A stretch of DNA of 64,000 nt from Deferribacteraceae bacterium UBA6799 (GTDB lineage Bacteria; Chrysiogenota; Deferribacteres; Deferribacterales; Geovibrionaceae): assembly GCA_002452335.1 (NCBI GenBank), contig DKFJ01000010.1, forward strand, positions 201,559 through 265,558. Direction: 5' to 3'. Below are positions 43,169 through 52,073 of the stretch, piece by piece. Below the pieces are notes generated by a model, which saw only the letters and a program-made list of their open reading frames with translations, had not been told where the DNA came from and ran no database searches. A program made the translations under genes and the position numbers. Each line of letters opens with the position of its first letter. Within the stretch, counting starts at the first letter, position 1.

Positions 43169-43462
43169 CTCTATTTCTATTTTTCAAAACTTGTTAAGTA
43201 TTATATTTTCTAGTTGCATATTTATATTAAAATAAATACTAATTTATGCTATATTGCATGTGATGATATGACAACAGAGCATGTTTTGTCTATTTTACTG
43301 CATAAAAAACAATCTTTGTATTTTATATAACAATATGTTAATTGTATTATTGTTGAGTATTTTTATAATTGTTTGTTATTATAGTGTAAAATCACATTTT
43401 AAAATAAATATTGACAAAATTATACAAATGAATATAAATACAACATGCTTTATGGAGGTCGT

Positions 43463-43801
43463 ATGGAGCAAACGCAGATATTGCTAGAAATATTAGAGGA
43501 ATTAAAGTTGCTAACAGTAAATACAAAGGCAGAAGCATTGTTGAGATTCCAAGATGAATTTCTTAAAACTGAATTACAAACGACAATGTACGCTTCATTT
43601 GATGGTGAAAGAACATTGCAAGAAATTAGCGATGATATTGGGTGTAAAAAGAATACTATTCAAATCTTAGCACAAAAGTTAGTGGAAAATGATTTAGTGG
43701 ATATAATTCCTAAAGGAAATTCAAGAATAATAAAAAAATCAGTGTCAAAAATTGCAATATATTATGCAAATAAAAAGCTTAGGGATGTAAGTAATGGATA
43801 A
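43463..43801 (+). CDS. Small winged-helix protein 1 of an unrecognised nuclease operon
   Basis: The protein is 112 aa from the ATG at 43463, with GGAGG 4 nt upstream. An N-terminal helix (LLEILEELKLL) is followed by an HTH/winged region: LQTTMYASFDGERTLQEISDDIGC, then IQILAQKLVENDLVDII. The pattern xxMYxxFDGxxTLxEI...VxxLVEIxL recurs in the three following genes, so all are paralogues. Basic C-terminal tail. It is the first gene of a tight AT-rich operon ending in a PD-(D/E)xK nuclease. Function unknown; DNA binding is inferred from the fold. Confidence 0.75.
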   Translation: MEQTQILLEILEELKLLTVNTKAEALLRFQDEFLKTELQTTMYASFDGERTLQEISDDIGCKKNTIQILAQKLVENDLVDIIPKGNSRIIKKSVSKIAIYYANKKLRDVSNG

Positions 43802-44123
43802 TAATGAAAATACGATGTCTGGTCTATTTGAAGAGTATTTAATGATTTATAAAGTAATAAATCGCCCTGTTATTATAAAAATTCTTAAAGACTGCTTAAA
43901 AGACGAATTGTTAAAAGAGATTTACGAATTATCTGATGGCATGAGATCATCACGTAAAATTGCAGAGAGCCTTAATAATAAGTGCTCACATTCCAAAGTT
44001 ATTAACTATTGGCGAGAATGGGCTCTTGCGGGTATTGTAGTTCCTGGAAATTTTAAAGGCAGATACAAAGCTGTTTTTAGTTTGAAGGAATACGGATTAT
44101 CAATGGATTCCGATGAAGAGTAG
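43794..44123 (+). CDS. Small winged-helix protein 2 of the nuclease operon
   Basis: This 109-aa protein overlaps the previous gene by 8 bp. The paralogous core reads LLKEIYELSDGMRSSRKIAESL, then VINYWREWALAGIVVPG. It is the most diverged of the four; the wing is followed by an acidic tail ending DSDEE, unlike the basic tails of the others. The four could therefore form a mixed complex with distinct roles (inference). Confidence 0.7.
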   Translation: MDNNENTMSGLFEEYLMIYKVINRPVIIKILKDCLKDELLKEIYELSDGMRSSRKIAESLNNKCSHSKVINYWREWALAGIVVPGNFKGRYKAVFSLKEYGLSMDSDEE

Positions 44124-44130
44124 GAGGTAA

Positions 44131-44442
44131 ATGATGGATAGCATGATTGTGAATGAAAAAATATTATATGAGCTTACATCAATTAGAAAGATGTTGACGA
44201 TACTCGCTCAAGAAAAATTTGATCAATTTAATGAATCAATTAAAAAGAAATTCTTAACAACAGAGCAAAGAGAGCAAATGTATAATTTGTTTGATGGAAC
44301 AAAGAGTTTAAAAGACATTAGTGAAGATGTTAAGGTCTCATCTGAAGCTGTACGTTTATTTGCAGTTTCTTTGGAGAAAGCAGGGTTAATTGAATATATT
44401 TCAATCAATGCGAAGACAAAGTATCCAAAAAGAATATTTTAG
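44131..44442 (+). CDS. Small winged-helix protein 3 of the nuclease operon
   Basis: The protein is 103 aa, with GGAGG 3 nt before the ATG at 44131. The N-terminal helix ILYELTSIRKMLTILAQ resembles that of protein 1. Core: REQMYNLFDGTKSLKDISEDVK, then VRLFAVSLEKAGLIEYI. Closest to protein 1 by eye (F(L)TxxQ, MYxxFDG). Basic tail KYPKRIF. Confidence 0.75.
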   Translation: MMDSMIVNEKILYELTSIRKMLTILAQEKFDQFNESIKKKFLTTEQREQMYNLFDGTKSLKDISEDVKVSSEAVRLFAVSLEKAGLIEYISINAKTKYPKRIF

Positions 44443-44452
44443 GAGTTTTTTA

Positions 44453-44803
44453 ATGAGTGAAAGTAATGAGCTATTTATAAATGTAAATTATATTAAGCAT
44501 AAAGTAGAATCTCTTGAGAAGATTCAACTATTTTTTTTGAGATCAAATAAAGGAGTTTATGACTACTATTTGAATGAACTTAAGACTGATAATTTACTCT
44601 TAAGTGTTTATAAATCAATAGATGGAATTAAATCACAAAAGGAGATTGCAGAACAAGTTGGGACAACTGCGATGTCGGTAACTAACAAAGTAAAAAAACT
44701 TGTAGAAATTGGTTTAATTGAGATTAAGAATGTTTGTAAAAAAGGTAATATTTACAAACATACTGTGGCGGAACAAGCGTTTAAATTTTCAAAATTATCA
44801 TAA
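44453..44803 (+). CDS. Small winged-helix protein 4 of the nuclease operon
   Basis: The product is 116 aa from the ATG at 44453, with AGGAG at 44441-44445; a longer frame from 44390 runs inside the previous gene. N-terminal helix YIKHKVESLEKIQLFFL. Core: LLLSVYKSIDGIKSQKEIAEQVG, then VTNKVKKLVEIGLIEIK, a MarR-like winged HTH. Its stop overlaps the nuclease start (TAATG), so production of the two is coupled. Confidence 0.75.
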   Translation: MSESNELFINVNYIKHKVESLEKIQLFFLRSNKGVYDYYLNELKTDNLLLSVYKSIDGIKSQKEIAEQVGTTAMSVTNKVKKLVEIGLIEIKNVCKKGNIYKHTVAEQAFKFSKLS

Positions 44804-45516
44804 TGAAAAATGAATTAGAAAAAACATTGATACGAATCATTTTAGATCATTGTTTCAGTGAATCTGTAATTAATTTTTGTGATAGATTTGCTCTATATCT
44901 TGGTCCTCAAATTCGAAAGTTACTTGAAGTCTCAAAATTTAACTCTAAACAATTAGCCATATTAGCATCTAAGCGTAAAGATTTCTTTATTGCTAATGAT
45001 TTAGACGTTAAACGGTTTTGTGCTTCACTTTATGATAAACTCAAATATGAATTAGAGTTCACTGAATTACATGATTTTTTTGAAACTATTGTAAACTATA
45101 AAAGAAAAATGGAAAATGGAAGATATCGTGGATTTGAAAAAGATAAAATTAATGAAGATACATTAAGAAATAATTTATCATTATATATCCGTCAAGAAAA
45201 CTTTTGTGAACCCAGGGCTGGAGCAGGGTTTTGTGATATCATTATACCTTCATTACAAATAATAATTGAGACAAAGCTATGGAAGGGTATTGAATATTAT
45301 AAGTCTGGATTTCCTGAGTTGGATGAGTATTTAGATAAAAATAATTATGATGAAGGTTATTATGTGATATATGATTATAATATATTGGATAATGAGATAA
45401 TAAAAAAATATGGTGAATTTTTTTCAATATCATTTAATAATAAAAAAATTAATGTTTTTTTTATTAAAATGAAAAATATTAGCCCGTCTCAAAAATATAA
45501 ACATAGTAAGAACTAA
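44803..45516 (+). CDS. PD-(D/E)xK nuclease-fold protein ending the winged-helix operon
   Basis: The protein is 237 aa. Residues about 1-110 are helical with a charged linker. The catalytic core has Glu118, then EPRAGAGFCDIII with Asp145, then IIIETKLW with Glu156-x-Lys158: the complete E...D...ExK set of the restriction-endonuclease fold. A typical late strand, GYYVIYD, is at 185-191. It starts on the stop of winged-helix gene 4 and is the last gene of the operon. A defence or DNA-processing nuclease guided by the winged-helix proteins is a plausible inference. I do not recognise this gene set as a named system. Confidence 0.8.
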   Translation: MKNELEKTLIRIILDHCFSESVINFCDRFALYLGPQIRKLLEVSKFNSKQLAILASKRKDFFIANDLDVKRFCASLYDKLKYELEFTELHDFFETIVNYKRKMENGRYRGFEKDKINEDTLRNNLSLYIRQENFCEPRAGAGFCDIIIPSLQIIIETKLWKGIEYYKSGFPELDEYLDKNNYDEGYYVIYDYNILDNEIIKKYGEFFSISFNNKKINVFFIKMKNISPSQKYKHSKN

Positions 45517-45831
45517 TTTTCTTTATAATATCAGAGTATTATAATTGTTTTTGTATGTATTATAAAAAGTGTATTTATTTAATATATAAAGTTCATATCG
45601 CATGGCTGGAATATTGTCAGTAAAGACATTTACATATAAAAATAATTTTTTAACAAATATATGCATGTCTAATTTTGTGTGTGGTTTTTTTCCCTCTCTT
45701 TCTATAGATACTAGCTAATTCATCAGTGTTTGTAAAAAACTTATATTCCTTGACACATCGACCGCTTACTGGCAGTATATCAGGCTTTGCCTTTGGCAAT
45801 ATTCATCGTATAATAGTGCATGGAGATATAA
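45517..45831. other. 315-bp AT-rich gap at the right edge of the acquired block
   Basis: No gene or clear repeat is seen. Base composition changes back to the genome average near 45750. A TTGACA at 45750-45755 with CAGTAT 17 bp later (45773-45778) is a possible promoter for the methyltransferase gene. No tRNA-like or direct-repeat attachment site was found. Confidence 0.45.
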
Positions 45832-47037
45832 ATGGATTTTAACAAAAAGAGCGAGATTCTGATTACCTGCCCGAAAGAGATACCACAGTATCTGGAAGCG
45901 GAGCTGAAGGCGCTGGGCTTTCCGGTTGTTTACTCACGCAAGGCGGCTGTGGCAACCGAAGGCACGCTCAACGACTGTATTTTTCTGAACATGCACATCC
46001 GCACAGGACACCGTGTTCTGTGGTGTCTGGACAAATACCGCATACAGAACCCCGACGTTCTCTACAAAAACGGAAAGAAGCTCCCCTGGGAGGATATCAT
46101 CCCCCAGAAGGGATATTTCAGCGTTTCCGCCAGTGTTCTGAACGACACCATAAAAGATACCAGATTCGCATCATATAAGCTGAAAGATGCCATAGTGGAC
46201 CGCATCAGAGAGAAGAACGGATCCAGACCCGATTCCGGACCGAAAGAGGACAAGACTGTGATCTTCCTCTACTGGAAAGAGAACGACTGCGCCGTCTATC
46301 TGGATACGTCCGGCGAGCCTCTCTCCAGAAGAGGATACAGAACCAACCCGAACAAAGCGCCCATGCAGGAAACTCTGGCGGCGGCTGTTCTGATGGCGGC
46401 AAAATATGACGGTTCCACCGGATTTGTAAACCCCATGTGCGGAAGCGGCACTCTGAGCATAGAGGCGGCTATGATCGCCACCAACACTCCGGCCGGTGCA
46501 TACAGAAAGAATTTCGGCTTTATGCACATAGTGGGCTATGACCCTAAAGTCTATGAATCCGTGCGCAAAAAAGCCATGGACAACGTACGCAAAAAATCAG
46601 ATATCAAAATACAGGCGTCAGACATCAGCCGTGACGCCGTGATAGCTGCTCAGCAGAATATCAACAATGCCGGGTTCGAGAACATAATCCACGTTCAGAG
46701 ATGCGATTTCAGAGACAGCCACCTGCCTAAGAGCGGCGAGTTCATTCTGGTGGTTAACCCGGAATACGGCGTGCGTCTGGGCGATGTGGAGGCTCTGGCT
46801 CCCACATATGAGGCGCTGGGCGACTTCTTCAAACAGAAGTGCAAGGGAAGCAGATGCTTCATCTTCACAGGAAACCTCGATCTGGCGAAGAAAGTGGGGC
46901 TGAAAGCAGCCAGAAGACACATCTTCCATAACTCGAACATCGAGTGCCGTCTGATGGAATACGAAATGTATGAAGGCACAAAGAAAATATATAATGATTC
47001 GCCAAACGAGGAAAAATCTGATACAATAAAGCAGTAA
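45832..47037 (+). CDS. THUMP-domain class I SAM-dependent RNA methyltransferase (RlmL/YpsC-like)
   Basis: The protein is 401 aa. An N-terminal ferredoxin-like/THUMP region (about 1-150; LITCPKEIPQYLEAELKALGFP) is followed by a methyltransferase domain (FVNPMCGSGTLSIEAAMIA near 205, VVNPEYGVRLGD near 305). Such enzymes methylate guanine N2 in 23S rRNA or tRNA. The catalytic (N/D)PPY motif here reads NPEY, with Glu replacing the second Pro. GGAG lies 8 nt before the ATG. It is followed 15 bp later by a small zinc-ribbon gene. Confidence 0.88.
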   Translation: MDFNKKSEILITCPKEIPQYLEAELKALGFPVVYSRKAAVATEGTLNDCIFLNMHIRTGHRVLWCLDKYRIQNPDVLYKNGKKLPWEDIIPQKGYFSVSASVLNDTIKDTRFASYKLKDAIVDRIREKNGSRPDSGPKEDKTVIFLYWKENDCAVYLDTSGEPLSRRGYRTNPNKAPMQETLAAAVLMAAKYDGSTGFVNPMCGSGTLSIEAAMIATNTPAGAYRKNFGFMHIVGYDPKVYESVRKKAMDNVRKKSDIKIQASDISRDAVIAAQQNINNAGFENIIHVQRCDFRDSHLPKSGEFILVVNPEYGVRLGDVEALAPTYEALGDFFKQKCKGSRCFIFTGNLDLAKKVGLKAARRHIFHNSNIECRLMEYEMYEGTKKIYNDSPNEEKSDTIKQ

Positions 47038-47052
47038 TAACAAAGGTGAATT

Positions 47053-47271
47053 ATGCTTCGTACAGGTTCTTTAATTTTTATTGCCTCCCTCATTCTGGGT
47101 TTCAAGTTCAAGTTTTTCTGGCTTGTGGCTCTGGTCATCGTCATGCTCTACATCATCCTTGTTCCATACTATTTTCTGGTGATGAAGACATGCGTGAACT
47201 GCGGGTCAAAAAATCCGCCGTTCAACAAGAAATGTTCCTGCTGCGGTGAGGAGAACTGGCGCAGACAGTGA
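47053..47271 (+). CDS. Small membrane protein with C-terminal zinc ribbon
   Basis: The product is 72 aa. Two hydrophobic stretches (about 5-17 and 20-43) are followed by CVNCGSKN and CSCCGEEN, a four-cysteine zinc-ribbon facing the cytosol if the N-terminus is inside. AAGGTG precedes the ATG. It lies between the RNA methyltransferase and helicase genes and may be part of their transcript. Function unknown. Confidence 0.65.
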   Translation: MLRTGSLIFIASLILGFKFKFFWLVALVIVMLYIILVPYYFLVMKTCVNCGSKNPPFNKKCSCCGEENWRRQ

Positions 47272-47311
47272 AACCTGTTGACCCTCTCAGCGTGAGAATA
47301 TACAATCTCTG

Positions 47312-50125
47312 ATGCTGAGTGTTGAGAATGTCGTAAACTATATCCGAAAGTCCAGATTTGCCGGGCAGATTGCCTTTGACCATGTTTTTGACGCCAAAAA
47401 CGCAGACACTGTGTCTCCGGATATCATCGAATCATCCATAATCAGAGAAGCCGTAAAAGATACCGGAATAGAGGCGCTCTACACTCATCAGGCACAGAGC
47501 TATGAGGCGGTGCGCTCCGGAAAGAATGTTCTGATAACCACACCCACTGCGTCCGGAAAATCACTCTGCTATAATCTGCCGATAATCGAAGATATCTATC
47601 ATAACAGAAACGTGAACGCCCTCTATCTTTTTCCCCTGAAAGCGCTGGGCAGAGACCAGAAGAGGTCGCTGGATAATTTTCTGGAGCATATACCTCTGGG
47701 TTCCGGCATCGGGCTTGCCGTTGTGGACGGCGACACAGACAAAAAACTCCGCAGAAAGATACAGAAAGACAGACCGAACATCATTTTCAGCAATCCGGAT
47801 ATTCTGCACTATTCTGTTTTGTCCAAAAGAAACGAGTGGGCGGATTTTCTGGCGGGGCTTAAATATATAGTGGTGGACGAGCTTCACACCTACAGAGGTG
47901 TTTTCGGCAACCATGTTTATAACCTTTTTTCCAGATTCATGCGGCTGTATCCGGATGTGCAGATAATTTCCTGTTCCGCCACCATAGGCAACCCGAAAGA
48001 GCTGGCGGAGACCATGTTCTCCCGCACTTTTCATCATATATCAGAGAACGGAGCCCCGCAGGGCAGACGTCATTTCATCATGATGAGTCCGGACGTTCCG
48101 GTTACCACCATGTCCGGTTTTCTGCTGAAAACCAACATAGAATCCGGGCTGAAAACCATCTGTTTTACAAAATCCAGAAACCAGACCGAGCGCATTTTTT
48201 CTAATCTGCTGCATGCGGACGCCGGATACGCTAAGACTGTGTCGTCTTACCGTGCCGGATTTCTGCCGGAGGAGCGCAGAGAGATAGAGAAAGACCTGAC
48301 GGAAGGCAGGCTGAAGGCTGTGGTATCAACATCCGCCTTCGAGCTGGGCATAGACATCGGAGGGGTGGACTGCACCATTCTTGCCGGATATCCAGGTTCG
48401 CTCATGAGCCTGTGGCAGAGAGCCGGCAGAAGCGGCAGGAGAGGCACGGACAGCCTGATAATCCTGATAGCCGGAAATGACGCTCTGGATCAGTATTATG
48501 TAAAGCATCCGGAAAAGCTCTATCAGGGCACTTTTGAGAATGTGGTGCTGGACACGGAGAACGAGATAGTGAACCGGGCTCACATCAGATGCGCCGCATA
48601 TGAACGCCCAATCAGCATACACGAGGAATATTATAAAAAAAACCGTGAGCTGATAGACAGGATGGCTGTGGAGAGCGGGCTGTTCATAAACGGGGAGGGG
48701 ACGGAGTTTTTCACTCTGGCGAAATACCCCTACATGGAGGTCGATCTGCGCATGGCGGGCGACAGCTACACCATACACTGCGGCAACACGCTGATAGCCA
48801 CCGCATCCGGCAGAAGAGCCTATATGGAGAATTTTCCCGGCGCTGTCTATCTGCACAGGGGAAATAATTTTATAATCAGAACTGTGGACAAGGCGAAGAA
48901 AGAGATTTACGCCGAACCCTTCAACGGCAACTACTATACAATGGCGAACACCACCAAGCAGACTATGGTGGAGAAGAATATAAAAGAGCGTGAGGTGATG
49001 GGTATATCCGCCTCATTCTGCTCTCTGAAGGTCACTGAACAGCTTGTGGGATTTTCAAAGATATCGTCCCGCACAGGGGAGAAGATTTCTGACAACGAGC
49101 TGGAGGAACAGCCCATCACTTTTGTTACCAAAGGACTGTATGTGCTGATTCCGGAAGCGGTGAAAAGAGCCGTGGAGGATGCCGGATATAATTTTATGGG
49201 CAGCATCCACGCCTTCGAGCACGCTATGATAACCATGATACCTCTCTATTGTCTCGCCGCCCGTGATGATGTAGGCGGAATATCCTATCCATATCATCCT
49301 CAGCTTCAGAGTTCCGCTGTATTTATGTATGACGCCTATCCGGGTGGGATAGGGATAAACGAGCGTGTTTACGGAATGATAGATACTCTCACCGAAAAGA
49401 CGCTGGAACTGGTGAGAGGGTGTGACTGTGAAAGCGGATGCCCAGCCTGCATCTATTCGCCGAAGTGCGGCAGCGGTAACTATCCTCTGGACAAACAGGG
49501 CGCAGTGATGATTCTGGAGATGCTTCTGAAAGGGGGATTCGAGACAGTGAAAGCAGAAGTGACCGAAAAGCCTAGAACCGATATGCTGGTTTACGACATA
49601 GAAACGAAACACTCCGCGGAGGATGTCGGCGGATGGAAGTTTTCCAATAAAATGGGGATTTCTGTCGCTGTGATATATTCATTTGAAAAGGATGAGTACG
49701 AGGTATATACCGAGGATATGGCGGAGGCTTTCATCAGCCGCCTGGAATCGGCTAAGATAATCGCCGGATTCAACAACATCGGCTTTGACAACAAGGTCAT
49801 CAGCGGATACAGACAGGCGGATTTTTCGAAAACGATAGTCTTTGATATTCTGGCGGATGTTCTGAACACCACAGGCAGACGCTTTTCTCTGGATAATATC
49901 GCCGGAGCCACCATAGGAGCGCAGAAATCGGCTGACGGACTTCAGGCTTTGCAGTGGTATAAGGAAGGCAGGATAGACCTGATAGCCGAATACTGCAAAA
50001 AGGATGTTGAGGTTACGAAAGACCTTCTGAGGCACGGAATGAAGGACGGCTATGTTAACGCTGTGCTGAAAGAGGGCGCCGTGGTAAGGATTCCTGTAAA
50101 CTGGAACAGCCTTAACGGAATATGA
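47312..50125 (+). CDS. MrfA (YprA)-type DEAD/DEAH helicase fused to a MrfB-like exonuclease domain
   Basis: This 937-aa protein carries two enzymes. The helicase part: TTPTASGKS (Walker A, near 80), VVDELHTYRG (near 190), SCSATI, TSAFELGIDIGG and QRAGRSGRRG (near 370). The MZB/DUF1998 part has the four-Cys cluster CDCESGCPACIYSPKCG (about 708-724). From about 760 a RNase H-like DEDD exonuclease domain follows: VYDIETK (DxE), FNNIGFDNKVI and YCKKDVEVT. In B. subtilis MrfA and MrfB are separate proteins that repair mitomycin C damage; here they appear as one chain. The ATG at 47312 lacks a strong ribosome site. Confidence 0.87.
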   Translation: MLSVENVVNYIRKSRFAGQIAFDHVFDAKNADTVSPDIIESSIIREAVKDTGIEALYTHQAQSYEAVRSGKNVLITTPTASGKSLCYNLPIIEDIYHNRNVNALYLFPLKALGRDQKRSLDNFLEHIPLGSGIGLAVVDGDTDKKLRRKIQKDRPNIIFSNPDILHYSVLSKRNEWADFLAGLKYIVVDELHTYRGVFGNHVYNLFSRFMRLYPDVQIISCSATIGNPKELAETMFSRTFHHISENGAPQGRRHFIMMSPDVPVTTMSGFLLKTNIESGLKTICFTKSRNQTERIFSNLLHADAGYAKTVSSYRAGFLPEERREIEKDLTEGRLKAVVSTSAFELGIDIGGVDCTILAGYPGSLMSLWQRAGRSGRRGTDSLIILIAGNDALDQYYVKHPEKLYQGTFENVVLDTENEIVNRAHIRCAAYERPISIHEEYYKKNRELIDRMAVESGLFINGEGTEFFTLAKYPYMEVDLRMAGDSYTIHCGNTLIATASGRRAYMENFPGAVYLHRGNNFIIRTVDKAKKEIYAEPFNGNYYTMANTTKQTMVEKNIKEREVMGISASFCSLKVTEQLVGFSKISSRTGEKISDNELEEQPITFVTKGLYVLIPEAVKRAVEDAGYNFMGSIHAFEHAMITMIPLYCLAARDDVGGISYPYHPQLQSSAVFMYDAYPGGIGINERVYGMIDTLTEKTLELVRGCDCESGCPACIYSPKCGSGNYPLDKQGAVMILEMLLKGGFETVKAEVTEKPRTDMLVYDIETKHSAEDVGGWKFSNKMGISVAVIYSFEKDEYEVYTEDMAEAFISRLESAKIIAGFNNIGFDNKVISGYRQADFSKTIVFDILADVLNTTGRRFSLDNIAGATIGAQKSADGLQALQWYKEGRIDLIAEYCKKDVEVTKDLLRHGMKDGYVNAVLKEGAVVRIPVNWNSLNGI

Positions 50126-50197
50126 CAGTTATTGTTGTTGTAATATGATGAGATGAAGGCAAAACAAGTTTGCCATTTTCGCAAGCTCAAAAGCCAC

Positions 50198-50212
50198 GCC
50201 TGCGATGCAGGC
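50198..50212. repeat. GCCTGC-GAT-GCAGGC hairpin of a REP-like intergenic element
   Basis: The palindrome lies in a gene-free 190-bp stretch and is followed by TCGCAATGACGG, a tail seen with scattered intergenic repeats in many bacteria. Only one copy is present in the window. Confidence 0.45.
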
Positions 50213-50253
50213 TCGCAATGACGGTAAATATATGTCATTATCGGAAAAGTATA

Positions 50254-50317
50254 GGGAAAAGTTCAGGACGAACTTTTCCCGTAAGGTTTAAAGGAACTTT
50301 TCCCGTAAAGTTTAATC
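50254..50317. repeat. Hairpin plus 24-bp tandem repeat (GAACTTTTCCCGTAA...) at convergent gene ends
   Basis: GGGAAAAGTTC (50254-50264) pairs perfectly with GAACTTTTCCC (50270-50280). The second arm starts a 24-bp unit repeated directly at 50294-50317, differing at three bases. The second unit runs to the stop codon of the phosphate transporter gene. The 11-bp stem can act as a terminator; the repeat allows two alternative stems. Confidence 0.6.
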
Positions 50318-51971
50318 AGGACGCTTTAGGCTTGGAGTAGACCATCACCTGAGCGATGTTGTAAACGTGATCGCCTGCCTTCTCCAGATTATTGATGATA
50401 TCTACAAAGATGATTCCGGAATTGATATTGCATCTTCCTTCGTTCAGTCTCTGCATGTGATTGTTCTTATATTTCTTTCTCATGATATCGATCAGCTCTT
50501 CATCGTTCAGGTCGATGTCCCATGTACTCTTATCGGCTATGAGCTGGTCTATGGCTGTTCTGGCGAATCTCATAACCACATCGAACATCTCTTTGATCTC
50601 TTTGTCAGCCTCTTCGCTGAATTTCATCTCTTTTTTCAGCATCTTGTCGGTAAAGCGGGTGATGTTTTCAGCGTTGTCGCCCAGTTTTTCCAGGTTAGAT
50701 ATAACATGCGACAGGTCATTGATAAGTTTGGCTGTTTCGGCGCTGATGTTCTGTTGTGACAGCAGAGTGAGGAATTCCGAAAATTCCTTCTCGAACTGAT
50801 CCAGCCGTTCTTCCAGCACCTTTATCTCAGGCAGTCTGGATGTTTTAGTCATGTATGAGTCATAAGCCAGATTAAGCATGTCTATGGAGATCTTGGACAT
50901 GTTGGCAACCTCTTTTTTCGCCTGAGCTATGGCAATAGAGGGTGTTTTAATGATGTTGTTGTCCAGACGGAATATCTTGTTGGTGTCGGTTTTTTCGCCT
51001 TTAATAACTTTTTCACAGAGTCTGGCGAGTATATGCAGGAAAGGCAGGAACAGGATAGTGTTTATAATGTTGAATGCTGTGTGCAGGTTGGCTATGTGTC
51101 TGGCAATGTTTGGCTTGGAACCGTCAGCTGCTACAAAATCCACTGCGCCTGGCGTCCACATGTCCACGAAGTGAATGAGCACATTCAGGAAAATCAGCAT
51201 GTACGCCACACCGATGAAGTTGAACAGGAAGTGACCGAACGCCGCCTGCTTGGCCGTTCTGTTGGCTCCTATCGCCGCCAGATTCGCCGTTATCGTTGTT
51301 CCGATGTTTTCACCCAGAACAAGAGCCGCCGCCGCTGGAAAGTCGAGCAGACCGGTGGTCGCCATGGCGATGGTGATACCGATGGTGGCGGAGCTGGACT
51401 GAACTATCAGAGTGAGCATCGCTCCGGCAAAAGCCGCCGCAATGGGGTTTCCGGAGAAGAACAGGAACATGTGACGGAAGCTCTCCATATCCCTTAAGGG
51501 AACGAAGGAGTGTGTCATGATCTCCATTCCGAAGAAGAGCAGACCGAATCCCAGTGTGATCTCTCCGTAATATTTTATCTTCGGGTTTTTGCTGAACATT
51601 GCGAAGACAACGCCTATGCCTATAGCAGGGAGCGCCATCTTGGTTATTTTAAAAGCTATAAGCTGAGCTGTGATGGTGGTACCTATGTTTGCGCCGAAAA
51701 CAACGCTCAGCGCCTGAAACAGGTCCATGAGACCGGCATTCACGAATCCGACAACCATAACGGTGGTGGCGGACGAACTCTGGATTATCATTGTAACCAT
51801 AGCTCCGACGAAAGTACCGATTACTCTGTTGGATGTGAATTTTTCGATTATTTTCTTAAGACCGGCTCCGGCTGTCTTCTGCAGCCCTTCTGACATGAGC
51901 TTCATTCCGTAGAGGAACATTCCCAGTCCCCCGGCGAAGCCGAATAAGATGTTGACCCATGTAGAACTCAT
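50316..51971 (-). CDS. Na+/phosphate cotransporter with C-terminal PhoU-like domain (NptA/YjbB family)
   Basis: The protein is 551 aa. Two inverted membrane halves each carry the QSSSA motif (QSSSATTVM near 64 and QSSSATIGI near 192) and a GANIGTT/GENIGTT loop. The C-terminal ~200 residues are a helical PhoU-type domain (NDLSHVISNLEKLGDNAENI). It moves phosphate with sodium across the inner membrane. It lies 103 bp downstream of phoR in the same direction, so phosphate control through PhoB/PhoR is likely. Confidence 0.92.
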   Translation of the reverse strand: MSSTWVNILFGFAGGLGMFLYGMKLMSEGLQKTAGAGLKKIIEKFTSNRVIGTFVGAMVTMIIQSSSATTVMVVGFVNAGLMDLFQALSVVFGANIGTTITAQLIAFKITKMALPAIGIGVVFAMFSKNPKIKYYGEITLGFGLLFFGMEIMTHSFVPLRDMESFRHMFLFFSGNPIAAAFAGAMLTLIVQSSSATIGITIAMATTGLLDFPAAAALVLGENIGTTITANLAAIGANRTAKQAAFGHFLFNFIGVAYMLIFLNVLIHFVDMWTPGAVDFVAADGSKPNIARHIANLHTAFNIINTILFLPFLHILARLCEKVIKGEKTDTNKIFRLDNNIIKTPSIAIAQAKKEVANMSKISIDMLNLAYDSYMTKTSRLPEIKVLEERLDQFEKEFSEFLTLLSQQNISAETAKLINDLSHVISNLEKLGDNAENITRFTDKMLKKEMKFSEEADKEIKEMFDVVMRFARTAIDQLIADKSTWDIDLNDEELIDIMRKKYKNNHMQRLNEGRCNINSGIIFVDIINNLEKAGDHVYNIAQVMVYSKPKAS

Positions 51972-52073
51972 GTATCACCGCCACTTTTAATCAGTGACAG
52001 AATACAGAACGGTTAAAAAAATGCAAGATAAAAGTCAGATAAATGTTATGTTAAATTTTTGTCAAATCAAGTA

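Noticed and set aside
43169..43445. Start of a prophage or transposon left of the AT-rich operon
   Set aside because: No integrase, transposase, terminal inverted repeat or tRNA-like end could be found on either side of 43.2-45.7 kb.
46171..46527. Antisense open frames opposite the methyltransferase, helicase and leuS genes
   Set aside because: They are long only because of codon bias in the real genes on the other strand; none has family motifs or ribosome sites.
50254..50317. Short CRISPR array
   Set aside because: Only two abutting 24-bp units with no spacer and no cas genes; no CRISPR array was found anywhere in the window.
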